A stretch of 19,499 nt of DNA from Roseicyclus sp965662675 (GTDB lineage: Bacteria > Pseudomonadota > Alphaproteobacteria > Rhodobacterales > Rhodobacteraceae): contig NZ_CBFIIK010000040.1 of NCBI RefSeq assembly GCF_965662675.1, positions 1 to 19,499 on the forward strand, in the 5' to 3' direction. The notes beneath the pieces were generated by a model, which saw only the letters and a program-made list of their open reading frames with translations, had not been told where the DNA came from and made no database searches. Positions 6,102 to 13,020 of this stretch are shown piece by piece (the first letter of the stretch is position 1; the number at the start of each line of letters is the position of its first letter). The position numbers and the translations under genes were made by a program.

Positions 6102-7034
6102 TCAGCTGGCGATGGTCACGATTCTTTCGCCAACCCGCCAATCGGGGCGGCCGAATCCTTGGGGCCAGTCATAGACCTCGGGGTAGTTGAAATAGACCAC
6201 GCCGACCAAGGCGGGAAAGGTTTCGGCCATCGTGCGGACCTGCGCATCCCAAGCCGCGACATAGCCCGCATCGCCGCTATAGCCCAATTCGGCAACCACG
6301 ACGGGTTTGCCGAAACCGACCGCGCGGTCGTAGCGTGGGGCCAAGATCTCGGAAAAGCTGCGGTCGCGGTTATAATTGGCGCGGTCCCATGCCTGCAGGC
6401 CAAAGACGCTGAGGCCGGTCAGATCGACATGATCATCACCGGGGTAATAGGCCTCCATTCCGTCATCGCCCAAGGGCGACCACATCAGGTTGATCCCCGG
6501 CACCGTCTGCCGCGCGATATCGGCCATCCGGCGATAGGCGGCGATGTAGTCGTCGGGCGCCCAACCGGCCCAGATGAATTGGCCGTTATCATCATCCATC
6601 TCATGGCCCCAGCGCAGCGTCAGGGGGCTGTTCAGCGCGGCCAACACCTCGCAGATCGACCGCATCGTGGCGTCGTAATCGCCTGCGGCGATGCCGGCGC
6701 GCAGGGCGCGGGCGGTATTGCGTTCGCTGCGCGACCATGTCCACGGCTCCAAGGTCACCAAAAGCGCGCGCTCGCGGTCCATGGCGTAGCGGTCGGCATC
6801 GAAGAGCGAGTTGATCGCCACATCCTCCCACGGCAAGAAGACATGCTCGATGGTGAAATCCGCCTCATCCGCGAAATCGCCCGCAGGGTCATAGGCGCCG
6901 AAGGGGATCAAACCGGGTGGCACCGAGCCCGGCGAGGGGCGCAGTGCCGCGGCCATTCCGGCACCGGCGGCCAACATACCCATCATGACGGTGCGGCGCT
7001 GCAGGTAGAACGGCATCATGCGAGGGGGCAGCAT
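6102..7034 (-). CDS. GH26-like glycoside hydrolase (beta-mannanase-type fold), exported
   Basis: Predicted 310-residue enzyme. The N-terminus has a twin-arginine-like export signal (LQRRTVMMGMLAAGAGMAAA, about 11-30). The rest looks like a GH26-type TIM barrel: LRWGHEMDDDNGQFIW (about 140-155) carries the proposed acid/base Glu145 in the GHEM motif, and VVVAELGYSG (about 246-254) carries the proposed nucleophile Glu249. Aromatic residues (EPWTW, YFNYPE) line the likely glycan cleft. ATG at 7034 follows a strong AAAGGAG site, 13 nt after the glycosyltransferase stop. As last gene of a polysaccharide operon it probably trims or releases the polymer made by the GT2 enzyme rather than degrading food mannan. 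Family assignment comes from motifs only. Confidence 0.78.
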   Translation of the reverse strand: MLPPRMMPFYLQRRTVMMGMLAAGAGMAAALRPSPGSVPPGLIPFGAYDPAGDFADEADFTIEHVFLPWEDVAINSLFDADRYAMDRERALLVTLEPWTWSRSERNTARALRAGIAAGDYDATMRSICEVLAALNSPLTLRWGHEMDDDNGQFIWAGWAPDDYIAAYRRMADIARQTVPGINLMWSPLGDDGMEAYYPGDDHVDLTGLSVFGLQAWDRANYNRDRSFSEILAPRYDRAVGFGKPVVVAELGYSGDAGYVAAWDAQVRTMAETFPALVGVVYFNYPEVYDWPQGFGRPDWRVGERIVTIAS

Positions 7035-7047
7035 ATTGGAACTCCTT

Positions 7048-8877
7048 TTATCGAGAAACGGGTGTTGACCCAAGGGACGAAGGTGTGACGAAACGGATGC
7101 GCGCGGTCCCGACAGCGCCACCGCTGGCCGCCCCCGAGACGACGTATTCTGCGCGTGTCAGCGCGTTTAGCCCGGTGCCAAGCGTCAGCGCATGCACCGC
7201 CTCGGGCGCGCGCATCGAGACCGCTGAGATCAACAGCACCGCGCCAAGCCCCGCGGTGCCCAGATGCGGCCGCATCTCGCGCCACCAAAGATGCCCGGCG
7301 CGCGGCGGCCTGCTTTCGCGGATATGGCCGACCACCGCGATCCAAAGGATGGCGGCATAGAAAAATCCGTTCAGCGCCGACAACAGGTAGAAACCCGCCG
7401 CTTGGGTGACTTGGTTCAAGATCAGCACAGGCGAGACCGCCCCCAAAAGCAGCACACCATAGACCGCGACGATCCTGTAGGGCAGGGCGGCGGTCGCATC
7501 CTCGCCCTTGGGGGTGATGCGGAAATCGACGAAGCGCCCCGTCACCCGGTCGCGCATAGCCATGATGCAGCCCCAAGCCACCCACGGCCATTGCACCAGC
7601 AAGAACAGCGCCTTTTCCCACGCGATCACGCGTGCGTCATGGGGCCGAAAGAAGCCGTCGCGCCGCATCGCGATCGCGAAAACCGTGATCGCACCCACGG
7701 TCGGCAGGGCATGGCCCAAGAACTGCGCATAGGTGACATCGGCATAGGGTTGGTCGAACCACAGCGCCGCGATGGGCAGCGCGTAGATTAGCGCCGCGCT
7801 CAGCGCCATCATCGGGTAAAGCGCTTGGCAAAACAGGAATTGGAACCTGAGCCGCCAAGGCAGGTCGCGCAGGTAGCGCGGCGTGTAGGTCAAGAGGAGC
7901 GCCACAAGGCTGCGCGACCATTGGAATTCCTGCGTCACCATATCGGCCAGCGTGCGCGGTCCGTCGCCGATGGCGATCGCCTCCATCGCATGCACGCCCC
8001 GCCAGCCGCCCGCGTTCATGATCATCGATGTGGAATGATCCTCGGCCAGTTCGGGGCCAAGCCCGCCCACATCCGCAAGTGCCTTGGTGCGTACCGCGTA
8101 ATGCGAGCCGATGCACATCGGCGCAAGGCTGCCGGTATAGCCTAGTTGGAAGACACCGTGAAACGCCGCCTCGGACTGCAGCCGGGCGCGCGCGGCCCAG
8201 CTTGTCCCGGCATTGGCCGCACAGATCGAGGGCGCGCTGACATAGCCGACGCTGGGGTCGGCAAAGGGGCGGACCATTTCGCGCAAATAGCCCGGCTGCG
8301 GCACATGATCGGCGTCAAGCTGGGCCACGATATCGTAATCGCGATAGCCCCAATGATCGTAGAAATAGGCAAGATTACCCTCTTTGCAGCGGGTCCGGCG
8401 CGGCCATACCGCATTGTGATAGCGGGCATTGCCCTTGCGGGTGGAAATCCTGACGCCGTGGCGCGCACACCATGCACGGGTCAGATCATCGGGGTCTTCA
8501 TCGGCCAGCCAAGTGTCATGGGGGTAATCTTGCGCCAGCATGGCCTTCAAAGTCGGGATCAAGACCGATAGCGGCTCTGCCGGGGTTTTGGTCACGACCA
8601 TCGCGACGCGGAAATCGCCTTTCTTGGGGTCGGGCGCGGCGCTGCGTTTGGCCCCCAGGAACACGGCGACAAAGTAAAGCTGCAAGCCATAGATCCAGCC
8701 CAAGGCCAGCGTCGAGAGTGCATAGCCCGCGGGGCTGGCCACATGGGCGGGATCGAGCCACCAGAGCCAGAACCATGCCACGCAGGCGAGCCACAGCGCC
8801 GTCAGCGCCAGATAGCGCGCGCGCATTCCCCCGGTCAGCACCGGAGACAAGAGGGCAGGGTCAAGCCGTCGCTGCAT
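7048..8877 (-). CDS. Membrane GT2 family glycosyltransferase (cellulose-synthase-like)
   Basis: Processive-type glycosyltransferase of 609 residues. Two N-terminal membrane helices (about 22-40 and 50-75) precede the cytoplasmic GT-A domain, and about six helices follow from residue 345. Catalytic landmarks are ADEDPDD (Asp126/128), QLDADH (DxD at 188-190) and ELAEDH (general-base Asp280). The acceptor motif usually written QxxRW reads QEFQW (316-320), so Arg is replaced by Gln. No C-terminal PilZ domain is evident. ATG at 8877 has GAGG about 7 nt upstream and overlaps the epimerase stop by 17 nt; ATG at 8889 is a less likely alternative. It should polymerise and extrude a polysaccharide from UDP-sugars supplied by the two upstream enzymes. 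The exact sugar is not readable. Confidence 0.88.
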   Translation of the reverse strand: MQRRLDPALLSPVLTGGMRARYLALTALWLACVAWFWLWWLDPAHVASPAGYALSTLALGWIYGLQLYFVAVFLGAKRSAAPDPKKGDFRVAMVVTKTPAEPLSVLIPTLKAMLAQDYPHDTWLADEDPDDLTRAWCARHGVRISTRKGNARYHNAVWPRRTRCKEGNLAYFYDHWGYRDYDIVAQLDADHVPQPGYLREMVRPFADPSVGYVSAPSICAANAGTSWAARARLQSEAAFHGVFQLGYTGSLAPMCIGSHYAVRTKALADVGGLGPELAEDHSTSMIMNAGGWRGVHAMEAIAIGDGPRTLADMVTQEFQWSRSLVALLLTYTPRYLRDLPWRLRFQFLFCQALYPMMALSAALIYALPIAALWFDQPYADVTYAQFLGHALPTVGAITVFAIAMRRDGFFRPHDARVIAWEKALFLLVQWPWVAWGCIMAMRDRVTGRFVDFRITPKGEDATAALPYRIVAVYGVLLLGAVSPVLILNQVTQAAGFYLLSALNGFFYAAILWIAVVGHIRESRPPRAGHLWWREMRPHLGTAGLGAVLLISAVSMRAPEAVHALTLGTGLNALTRAEYVVSGAASGGAVGTARIRFVTPSSLGSTPVSR

Positions 8878-9859
8878 GGCGCACCTCATGGCCGAACCAA
8901 GGGGCGGCATGGGCGATGATCTTGTCGATATCGCCGTGCCGTGTGACGAAACCCAACCGCTCCGCCGCCAGCCGCGGGTCGGCGACAAGGGCAGCCGGGT
9001 CGCCCGGCCGGCGCGGCGCCTGCACATGCGGCACCGTGCGCCCTGTCACGCGCTTGACCGCGGCCATCACCTCCAGGACCGACGTGCCGCGCCCACTGCC
9101 AAGGTTCAGCGTCAACGGTGCGCCGCCGTTCAACAAATGCCGCAAGGCCATGACATGGGCGCGCGCGAGATCATCGACATGGATGTAATCGCGGATACAG
9201 CTTCCGTCGGGCGTGTCATAATCCGTCCCAAGGACAGAAAGCGGCGGGCCGTGCCCGGCGGCCGCCATCAACGCCAGCGGGATCAGATGCGTCTCGGGGC
9301 GGTGGATCTCGCCCAAGGCTCCGTCGGGGTCGGCACCGGCGGCGTTGAAATAGCGCAAGATCGCGGGACGCAGCCCATAGGCGGCGGCCTGTTCGCGCAG
9401 CATCCGCTCGCCCACCAGCTTGGTGAAACCATAAGGGTTGATCGGGGCCTGGGGCGTATCCTCGCGGATCGGCACGGCGCTGACCGCGCCATAGGTGGCG
9501 CAGCTCGACGAAAACACCACCGCCGCGATGCGGCTGTGCCGGCACACATCGAGCAGCGCGATCATGCCGCCGATATTATTGTCATGATAGGCTGCCGGGT
9601 CGCTCACCGATTGCCCGACATAGGCGCTGGCCGCGAAATGCATCACCGCGGCGATCTCGTAATGCACCATCGCCGCGCGCAGGGCCACGCGGTCGCGCAG
9701 ATCGGCAAAAATTGCCGGCCCCCATTGCACATGTGCGGCATGCCCGGTCGAGAGGTTGTCATAGACCACCGGGCGAAACCCCGCCGCCGCCAAAGCCTTG
9801 CAGCAATGCGCGCCGATGAACCCCGCCCCACCCGTCACAAGGATCGCAGGCGCGCTCAT
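8861..9859 (-). CDS. galE: UDP-sugar 4-epimerase (GalE-like; possibly UDP-xylose 4-epimerase)
   Basis: Extended SDR epimerase of 332 residues. It has TGGAGFIG (9-16), the YDNLSTGH segment typical of GalE, catalytic Ser in SSSCATYG (about 117-124), Tyr143 and Lys147 in NPYGFTK, and the YFNAAGADPDG and CIRDYIHVDDLA signatures. It interconverts the C4 epimers of UDP-sugars (UDP-Glc/UDP-Gal in the type enzyme). Directly after a UDP-xylose synthase gene, it may instead or additionally make UDP-L-arabinose from UDP-xylose, as the S. meliloti Uxe enzyme does. ATG at 9859 overlaps the upstream stop by ATGA. Family certain; donor preference inferred from context. Confidence 0.92.
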   Translation of the reverse strand: MSAPAILVTGGAGFIGAHCCKALAAAGFRPVVYDNLSTGHAAHVQWGPAIFADLRDRVALRAAMVHYEIAAVMHFAASAYVGQSVSDPAAYHDNNIGGMIALLDVCRHSRIAAVVFSSSCATYGAVSAVPIREDTPQAPINPYGFTKLVGERMLREQAAAYGLRPAILRYFNAAGADPDGALGEIHRPETHLIPLALMAAAGHGPPLSVLGTDYDTPDGSCIRDYIHVDDLARAHVMALRHLLNGGAPLTLNLGSGRGTSVLEVMAAVKRVTGRTVPHVQAPRRPGDPAALVADPRLAAERLGFVTRHGDIDKIIAHAAPWFGHEVRHAATA

Positions 9860-10890
9860 GACAGGGCCGTCGCAGGCAAGGTTTGGGGGGTTTGGGCGAA
9901 ATGAGCGATCATCCGGTCCAGCCCGTCATACAAGCTGACCGTCGGCTGCCAGCCCAAAAGCGTATGTGCCAAGGTAATATCGGGGCGGCGCTGCTTTGGG
10001 TCATCTTGCAGCGCATCGAGAAACCGCAACCGCGACGGCGAGCGCGTCTTGGCCAGCACCATCTCGGCCAGTTCCAGAACGGTGAATTCGCGCGGATTGC
10101 CCAGATTGACCGGCCCGGCGATCCCATCCTCGCTGTTCATCAGCCGGATCAGCCCGTCGATCAGATCATCGACATAGCAAAATGACCGTGTCTGCCGGCC
10201 CGTGCCATAGACGGTGATATCTTGCCCGGCGAGCGCTTGAACAACGAAATTCGATACCACACGCCCGTCTTGTGCATCCATCCGCGGCCCGTAGGTGTTG
10301 AAGATGCGCGCGATGCGTGTCTGCAGCCCGTCGCGGCGGGCATATTCATAGAACAGGGTTTCAGCCCCGCGCTTGCCTTCGTCATAGCAAGCACGCGGCC
10401 CATAGGTATTGACCGCGCCGCAATAGGTTTCGGGTTGGGGCGACAATTCGGGGTCGCCATAAACCTCGGAAGTGGAGGCCTGTAGGATGCGTGCGGATTT
10501 CCGTTTTGCCAGTTCCAGCATGTTCTGCGCCCCGTCGATCGAGGTGCGGAAGGTATGGACCGGATCGATCTGGTATTTCGGCGGCGAGGCGGGGCAGGCG
10601 AGGTTGTAGATCGCGTTGACCTTTTCGCTGATCTCGATGGGGAGGATGATGTCATGTTCGATCAGGCTGAACCGGCCCGTCGGCATCAGATGCGCGACAT
10701 TCGCGCGGCATCCCGTCGACAGATTGTCGATCGCGATGACGCGCGCACCTTGATCGACCAACCGGCTGCACAGATGCGAGCCGAGAAATCCGGCCCCGCC
10801 GGTCACGATTGTCACCGCCTCGGGGGTGCGTGCCATGACGGCGGGAAGGCTTGTGGTCATCGGGGTGACGGTCATCGGCAACATCTCCAT
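9856..10890 (-). CDS. uxs: UDP-glucuronate decarboxylase (UDP-xylose synthase)
   Basis: Extended SDR of 344 residues converting UDP-glucuronate to UDP-xylose via a 4-keto intermediate. It has TGGAGFLGSHL (30-40), the UXS hallmark YNLACPASPPKYQIDP (95-110), STSEVYGDP (Thr140, Glu142) and the catalytic Tyr169/Lys173 in GPRACYDEGKR. RIFNTYGPRMDAQDGRVV, typical of this family, follows. ATG at 10890 is the only one of several early ATGs preceded by an SD (TCAGGAG), giving an extra 25-residue leader before the Rossmann strand. It is the first gene of the polysaccharide operon and overlaps the epimerase by 4 nt. UDP-glucuronate must come from a Ugd enzyme encoded elsewhere. Confidence 0.93.
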   Translation of the reverse strand: MEMLPMTVTPMTTSLPAVMARTPEAVTIVTGGAGFLGSHLCSRLVDQGARVIAIDNLSTGCRANVAHLMPTGRFSLIEHDIILPIEISEKVNAIYNLACPASPPKYQIDPVHTFRTSIDGAQNMLELAKRKSARILQASTSEVYGDPELSPQPETYCGAVNTYGPRACYDEGKRGAETLFYEYARRDGLQTRIARIFNTYGPRMDAQDGRVVSNFVVQALAGQDITVYGTGRQTRSFCYVDDLIDGLIRLMNSEDGIAGPVNLGNPREFTVLELAEMVLAKTRSPSRLRFLDALQDDPKQRRPDITLAHTLLGWQPTVSLYDGLDRMIAHFAQTPQTLPATALS

Positions 10891-11048
10891 CGCGGATCTC
10901 CTGACATTCTGGCCCTTGGGCCTTGGCTTGGTGTCTTCCCGCGCCTTGGCCAAAGCGAGGCCGTGCGCGGCCCGATGGGCGCGCGGCGGCAATCCGATTG
11001 AACTTGGGCAACAGGCAGCGGAACTCTCAGCCTATGGTGACCAAGTGC

Positions 11049-11071
11049 GACGGTGATTCATTGACGGTGAT
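11049..11071. repeat. Direct repeat GACGGTGAT, 14-bp period
   Basis: Two exact 9-bp copies at 11049-11057 and 11063-11071, about 160 nt upstream of the uxs start codon. The period is longer than one helical turn. Possibly a regulator site for the polysaccharide operon; unproven. Confidence 0.4.
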
Positions 11072-11118
11072 CATCTTGTTGATCCGCCGCTCATTCAGCT
11101 TCGTTATTTGCTTTAGCT

Positions 11119-11147
11119 TTGATTTTTAAATCATTGTAATAGATAAT
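11119..11147 (+). promoter_or_regulatory. Sigma70-type promoter for the class II aldolase-like gene
   Basis: TTGATT (11119-11124), a 17-nt spacer and GATAAT (11142-11147) match the consensus at 4/6 and 5/6 positions inside an AT-rich tract. A start near 11154 leaves about a 100-nt leader. The inverted repeat TGATTT-TT-AAATCA (11120-11133) overlaps the -35 box and could be an operator. Confidence 0.55.
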
Positions 11148-11171
11148 AAAAAATGAATTATGTGTCGCGGT

Positions 11172-11189
11172 TTTGACCTGCGCGTCAAA
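11172..11189. promoter_or_regulatory. Inverted repeat TTTGAC-N6-GTCAAA in the aldolase-like gene leader
   Basis: A perfect 6+6+6 inverted repeat about 20 nt downstream of the predicted transcription start and 68 nt before the ATG. Its position suits a repressor site. It shares the TTGAC half-site with the palindrome at 5966-5979 but with a different spacer (6 rather than 4), so the same regulator is not assured. Confidence 0.4.
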
Positions 11190-11256
11190 TGCTCAAGGAA
11201 CTGGACGGGGCGTGATCTGCCCGCTAGCCTCGGCGCAAATGAGAGAGGATCTGACG

Positions 11257-11982
11257 ATGAATCATGCCCAGACCCGCGCCGATCTGGCCGCCGCATTCCG
11301 CCTGACCGCGCGCGAGGGGATGCATGAGGGGGTGGCCAATCATTTCTCGATGGCGGTCAATGATGACGGGACGCAATTCCTGATCAATCCGCGCCGTCAT
11401 TTCAGCCGCATCCGCGCCTCGGACCTGTGGGTGATCGACGCCAACCACCCCGAAAGCGCCAAGGGCGAGGATGCGCCCGACCCGACCGCATGGGGGCTGC
11501 ATGCCAGCCTGCACCGCCATGTGCCGCATGCGCGCTGTGCCATGCATGTGCATTCGACCTATGCCACCGTGCTGGCCAGCCTTGCCGACAGCCGCCTGCC
11601 GCCCATCGACCAAAGCACGGCGATGTTTTTCAACCGCATCGTGATCGACGAGAATTACGGCGGTCTGGCCATGGAGGAGGAGGGGACACGCTGTGCGCGC
11701 ATGTTCCAAGACCCCTCGATCCGTACCATGATCATGGGCAATCACGGGGTGCTGGTGATCGGTGAAACGGTCGCGGAAACCTTCATGCGGATGTATTATT
11801 TCGAGCGCGCGGTGCGCACCTATATCATCGCGCTGTCCACCGGGCGGCCCATGCGGGAACTTTCGCCCGAGGTGGCCGAGATCACCGCCCGCCAGCAAGA
11901 GGGCGATCCGCAGGCCGAGGCCGATTTCATGCGCGGCATGCGCATGGTACTGGATGCCGAAAGCCCCGATTACATGCAGTGA
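11257..11982 (+). CDS. Class II aldolase/adducin-domain protein
   Basis: Protein of 241 residues with the class II aldolase/adducin fold, related to metal-dependent fuculose- and ribulose-phosphate aldolases and epimerases. Zinc-type ligands are visible: His97 and His99 in AMHVHSTYA, and His163 in GNHGVLVIG. The position that normally holds the acid/base Glu (SSEW-like, before the first His pair) reads PTAWGLH, so the aldolase-type Glu seems absent, as in many adducin-like members. ATG at 11257 follows GAGAGAGGAT at a good distance; an in-frame ATG at 11239 is possible. It is a single-gene unit with its own promoter, between the polysaccharide and tct loci. The reaction is unknown. Confidence 0.88.
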   Translation: MNHAQTRADLAAAFRLTAREGMHEGVANHFSMAVNDDGTQFLINPRRHFSRIRASDLWVIDANHPESAKGEDAPDPTAWGLHASLHRHVPHARCAMHVHSTYATVLASLADSRLPPIDQSTAMFFNRIVIDENYGGLAMEEEGTRCARMFQDPSIRTMIMGNHGVLVIGETVAETFMRMYYFERAVRTYIIALSTGRPMRELSPEVAEITARQQEGDPQAEADFMRGMRMVLDAESPDYMQ

Positions 11983-12002
11983 AACGGCGCCTTAGCGCTG
12001 TT
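11983..12002. terminator. Possible bidirectional hairpin between convergent genes
   Basis: AACGGCGC and GCGCTGTT form an 8-bp stem with one G-U pair and the 4-nt loop CTTA. It fills the 9-nt gap between two convergent genes, and the stop codon of the binding-protein gene lies in its loop. There is a short T-run only on the minus-strand side, so any terminator activity is probably modest. Confidence 0.4.
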
Positions 12003-13020
12003 CCATCGCGTTTTCCCATTCGGCAAGAAATGTCCGGCGGTTCAGCGGGTCGAGATAGACCATCAGCGCCGGTCCCAGCCGGATCGGGCTGAATCCCGCA
12101 CCATCCGCGCCGCCCGTCTGGCCCAAGGGCGGCAGGGGCCAATCCTCGGCCGTGGGGCGTAGCCCGGTTTCGAGCAACAGCTCGACCAGTGCGCCGGCCG
12201 CCGCCACTTCGGTGGCGTTGCGCGGGATGATTGCGGTGCGCAGCATGATATTCTCGAAGTCCTCCATCCGAAGGATCTGTACCCGCCCGCCGGAATCGCG
12301 CGCCAAACGCTCGGCGGCGTAGCTGCCCAAGACATTGTAGGCCACCGCCAGACGCCCTGCTGCCACATCGTCGATCATCTGGCCCGAGCAACAGTAAAGC
12401 TGCGGGTCGAGCCGCCCCATCACCTCGGCCAGCCGCCAATACACATCGGTCGAGCGCGTCTCCTTCGTGGCGAAGAGATAGCCCAGCCCGCTTTCGCGCA
12501 CATCATAGGTGCCGACCGCCCCGTGGAACCGTTCGGGATGGTCGCGTAACAGCGCGATCAGCTCTTGGCGCGTTGCAGGCAGCGGCAGGCCCGCGATCCG
12601 CTCGGCATTGACCACCACCACCGCGCGTTCGGCGCTGAAGGCAAAGATAAGGTCGCGCCAACGCGCCCAATCAGGCAGATCGGCGGTGACGGGCGAGCGA
12701 TAGGGGCGCGCAAAACCGTCATTGGCGAGTTGAAACTGCAGATCCATCGCCGATGACAAGGCAAGGTCAAAGGGCGCGCTATCGCGGATCGCCTTGGCCA
12801 AATCGGTCGAAGAGGTGACCGTATAGGCGATACCGATGTCGGGGCGCTTGGCCTGAAACGCCAAGAGATAGGGTTCGAACACCGCCAGATCGGCGGTCGA
12901 AATGACGCGCAGCACCGATGGCCCGGTGCCGGGGTAGAAGCGTTCCTCCTCGACCTCATAGGCGAAGAGCGCGCCGGCCCCGGCAAGGATCACGCCAAGG
13001 GCAAGACCAAGGATACGCAT
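11992..13020 (-). CDS. ABC-type (Fe3+-family-like) extracellular solute-binding protein in a two-component operon
   Basis: Periplasmic binding protein of 342 residues. A signal peptide or signal anchor covers residues 1-20 (LGLALGVILAGAGALFA). Type II binding-fold features include VLRVISTADLAVFEPYLLAFQAKRPD, SSTDLAKAI, FDLALSSAMD and LAVAYNVLGSYA, as in iron(III)/spermidine-type binding proteins. A vicinal CysCys pair lies near residues 210-211. There is no ABC permease or ATPase nearby. Its ATG follows GGAGGGG and overlaps the kinase gene by 31 nt, so it is co-translated with the sensor. That suggests it acts as a periplasmic co-sensor that presents ligand to the kinase rather than as a transporter part. 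The ligand is unknown; carboxylates are likely from context. Confidence 0.85.
   Translation of the reverse strand: MRILGLALGVILAGAGALFAYEVEEERFYPGTGPSVLRVISTADLAVFEPYLLAFQAKRPDIGIAYTVTSSTDLAKAIRDSAPFDLALSSAMDLQFQLANDGFARPYRSPVTADLPDWARWRDLIFAFSAERAVVVVNAERIAGLPLPATRQELIALLRDHPERFHGAVGTYDVRESGLGYLFATKETRSTDVYWRLAEVMGRLDPQLYCCSGQMIDDVAAGRLAVAYNVLGSYAAERLARDSGGRVQILRMEDFENIMLRTAIIPRNATEVAAAGALVELLLETGLRPTAEDWPLPPLGQTGGADGAGFSPIRLGPALMVYLDPLNRRTFLAEWENAMEQR

Larger units (their letters stand above)
10891..11256. other. Divergent 366-bp regulatory region with an AT-rich core
   Basis: No gene was found between the uxs and aldolase-like start codons. The stretch from about 11085 to 11165 is strikingly AT-rich against the GC-rich surroundings. 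The region holds a good plus-strand promoter (11119-11147), the repeated GACGGTGAT (11049-11071), an inverted repeat at 11120-11133 and another at 11172-11189. No convincing minus-strand promoter for uxs was recognised, although control from here is expected. Such AT-rich leaders before exopolysaccharide genes are often bound by MucR/Ros-type silencers in alphaproteobacteria; that link is inferred. Confidence 0.6.

Noticed and set aside
6159..7088. Plus-strand open frame opposite the GH26-like gene
   Set aside because: No SD, no domain, antisense to a gene with catalytic motifs and a strong SD.
8876..9904. Plus-strand open frame opposite the epimerase
   Set aside because: Antisense to galE, whose motifs are complete; composition typical of a shadow frame.
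11119..11133. FNR-like TTGAT...ATCA in the aldolase-gene promoter
   Set aside because: The spacer between half-sites is 6 nt, not 4, and it overlaps the -35 box; kept only as a generic inverted repeat.
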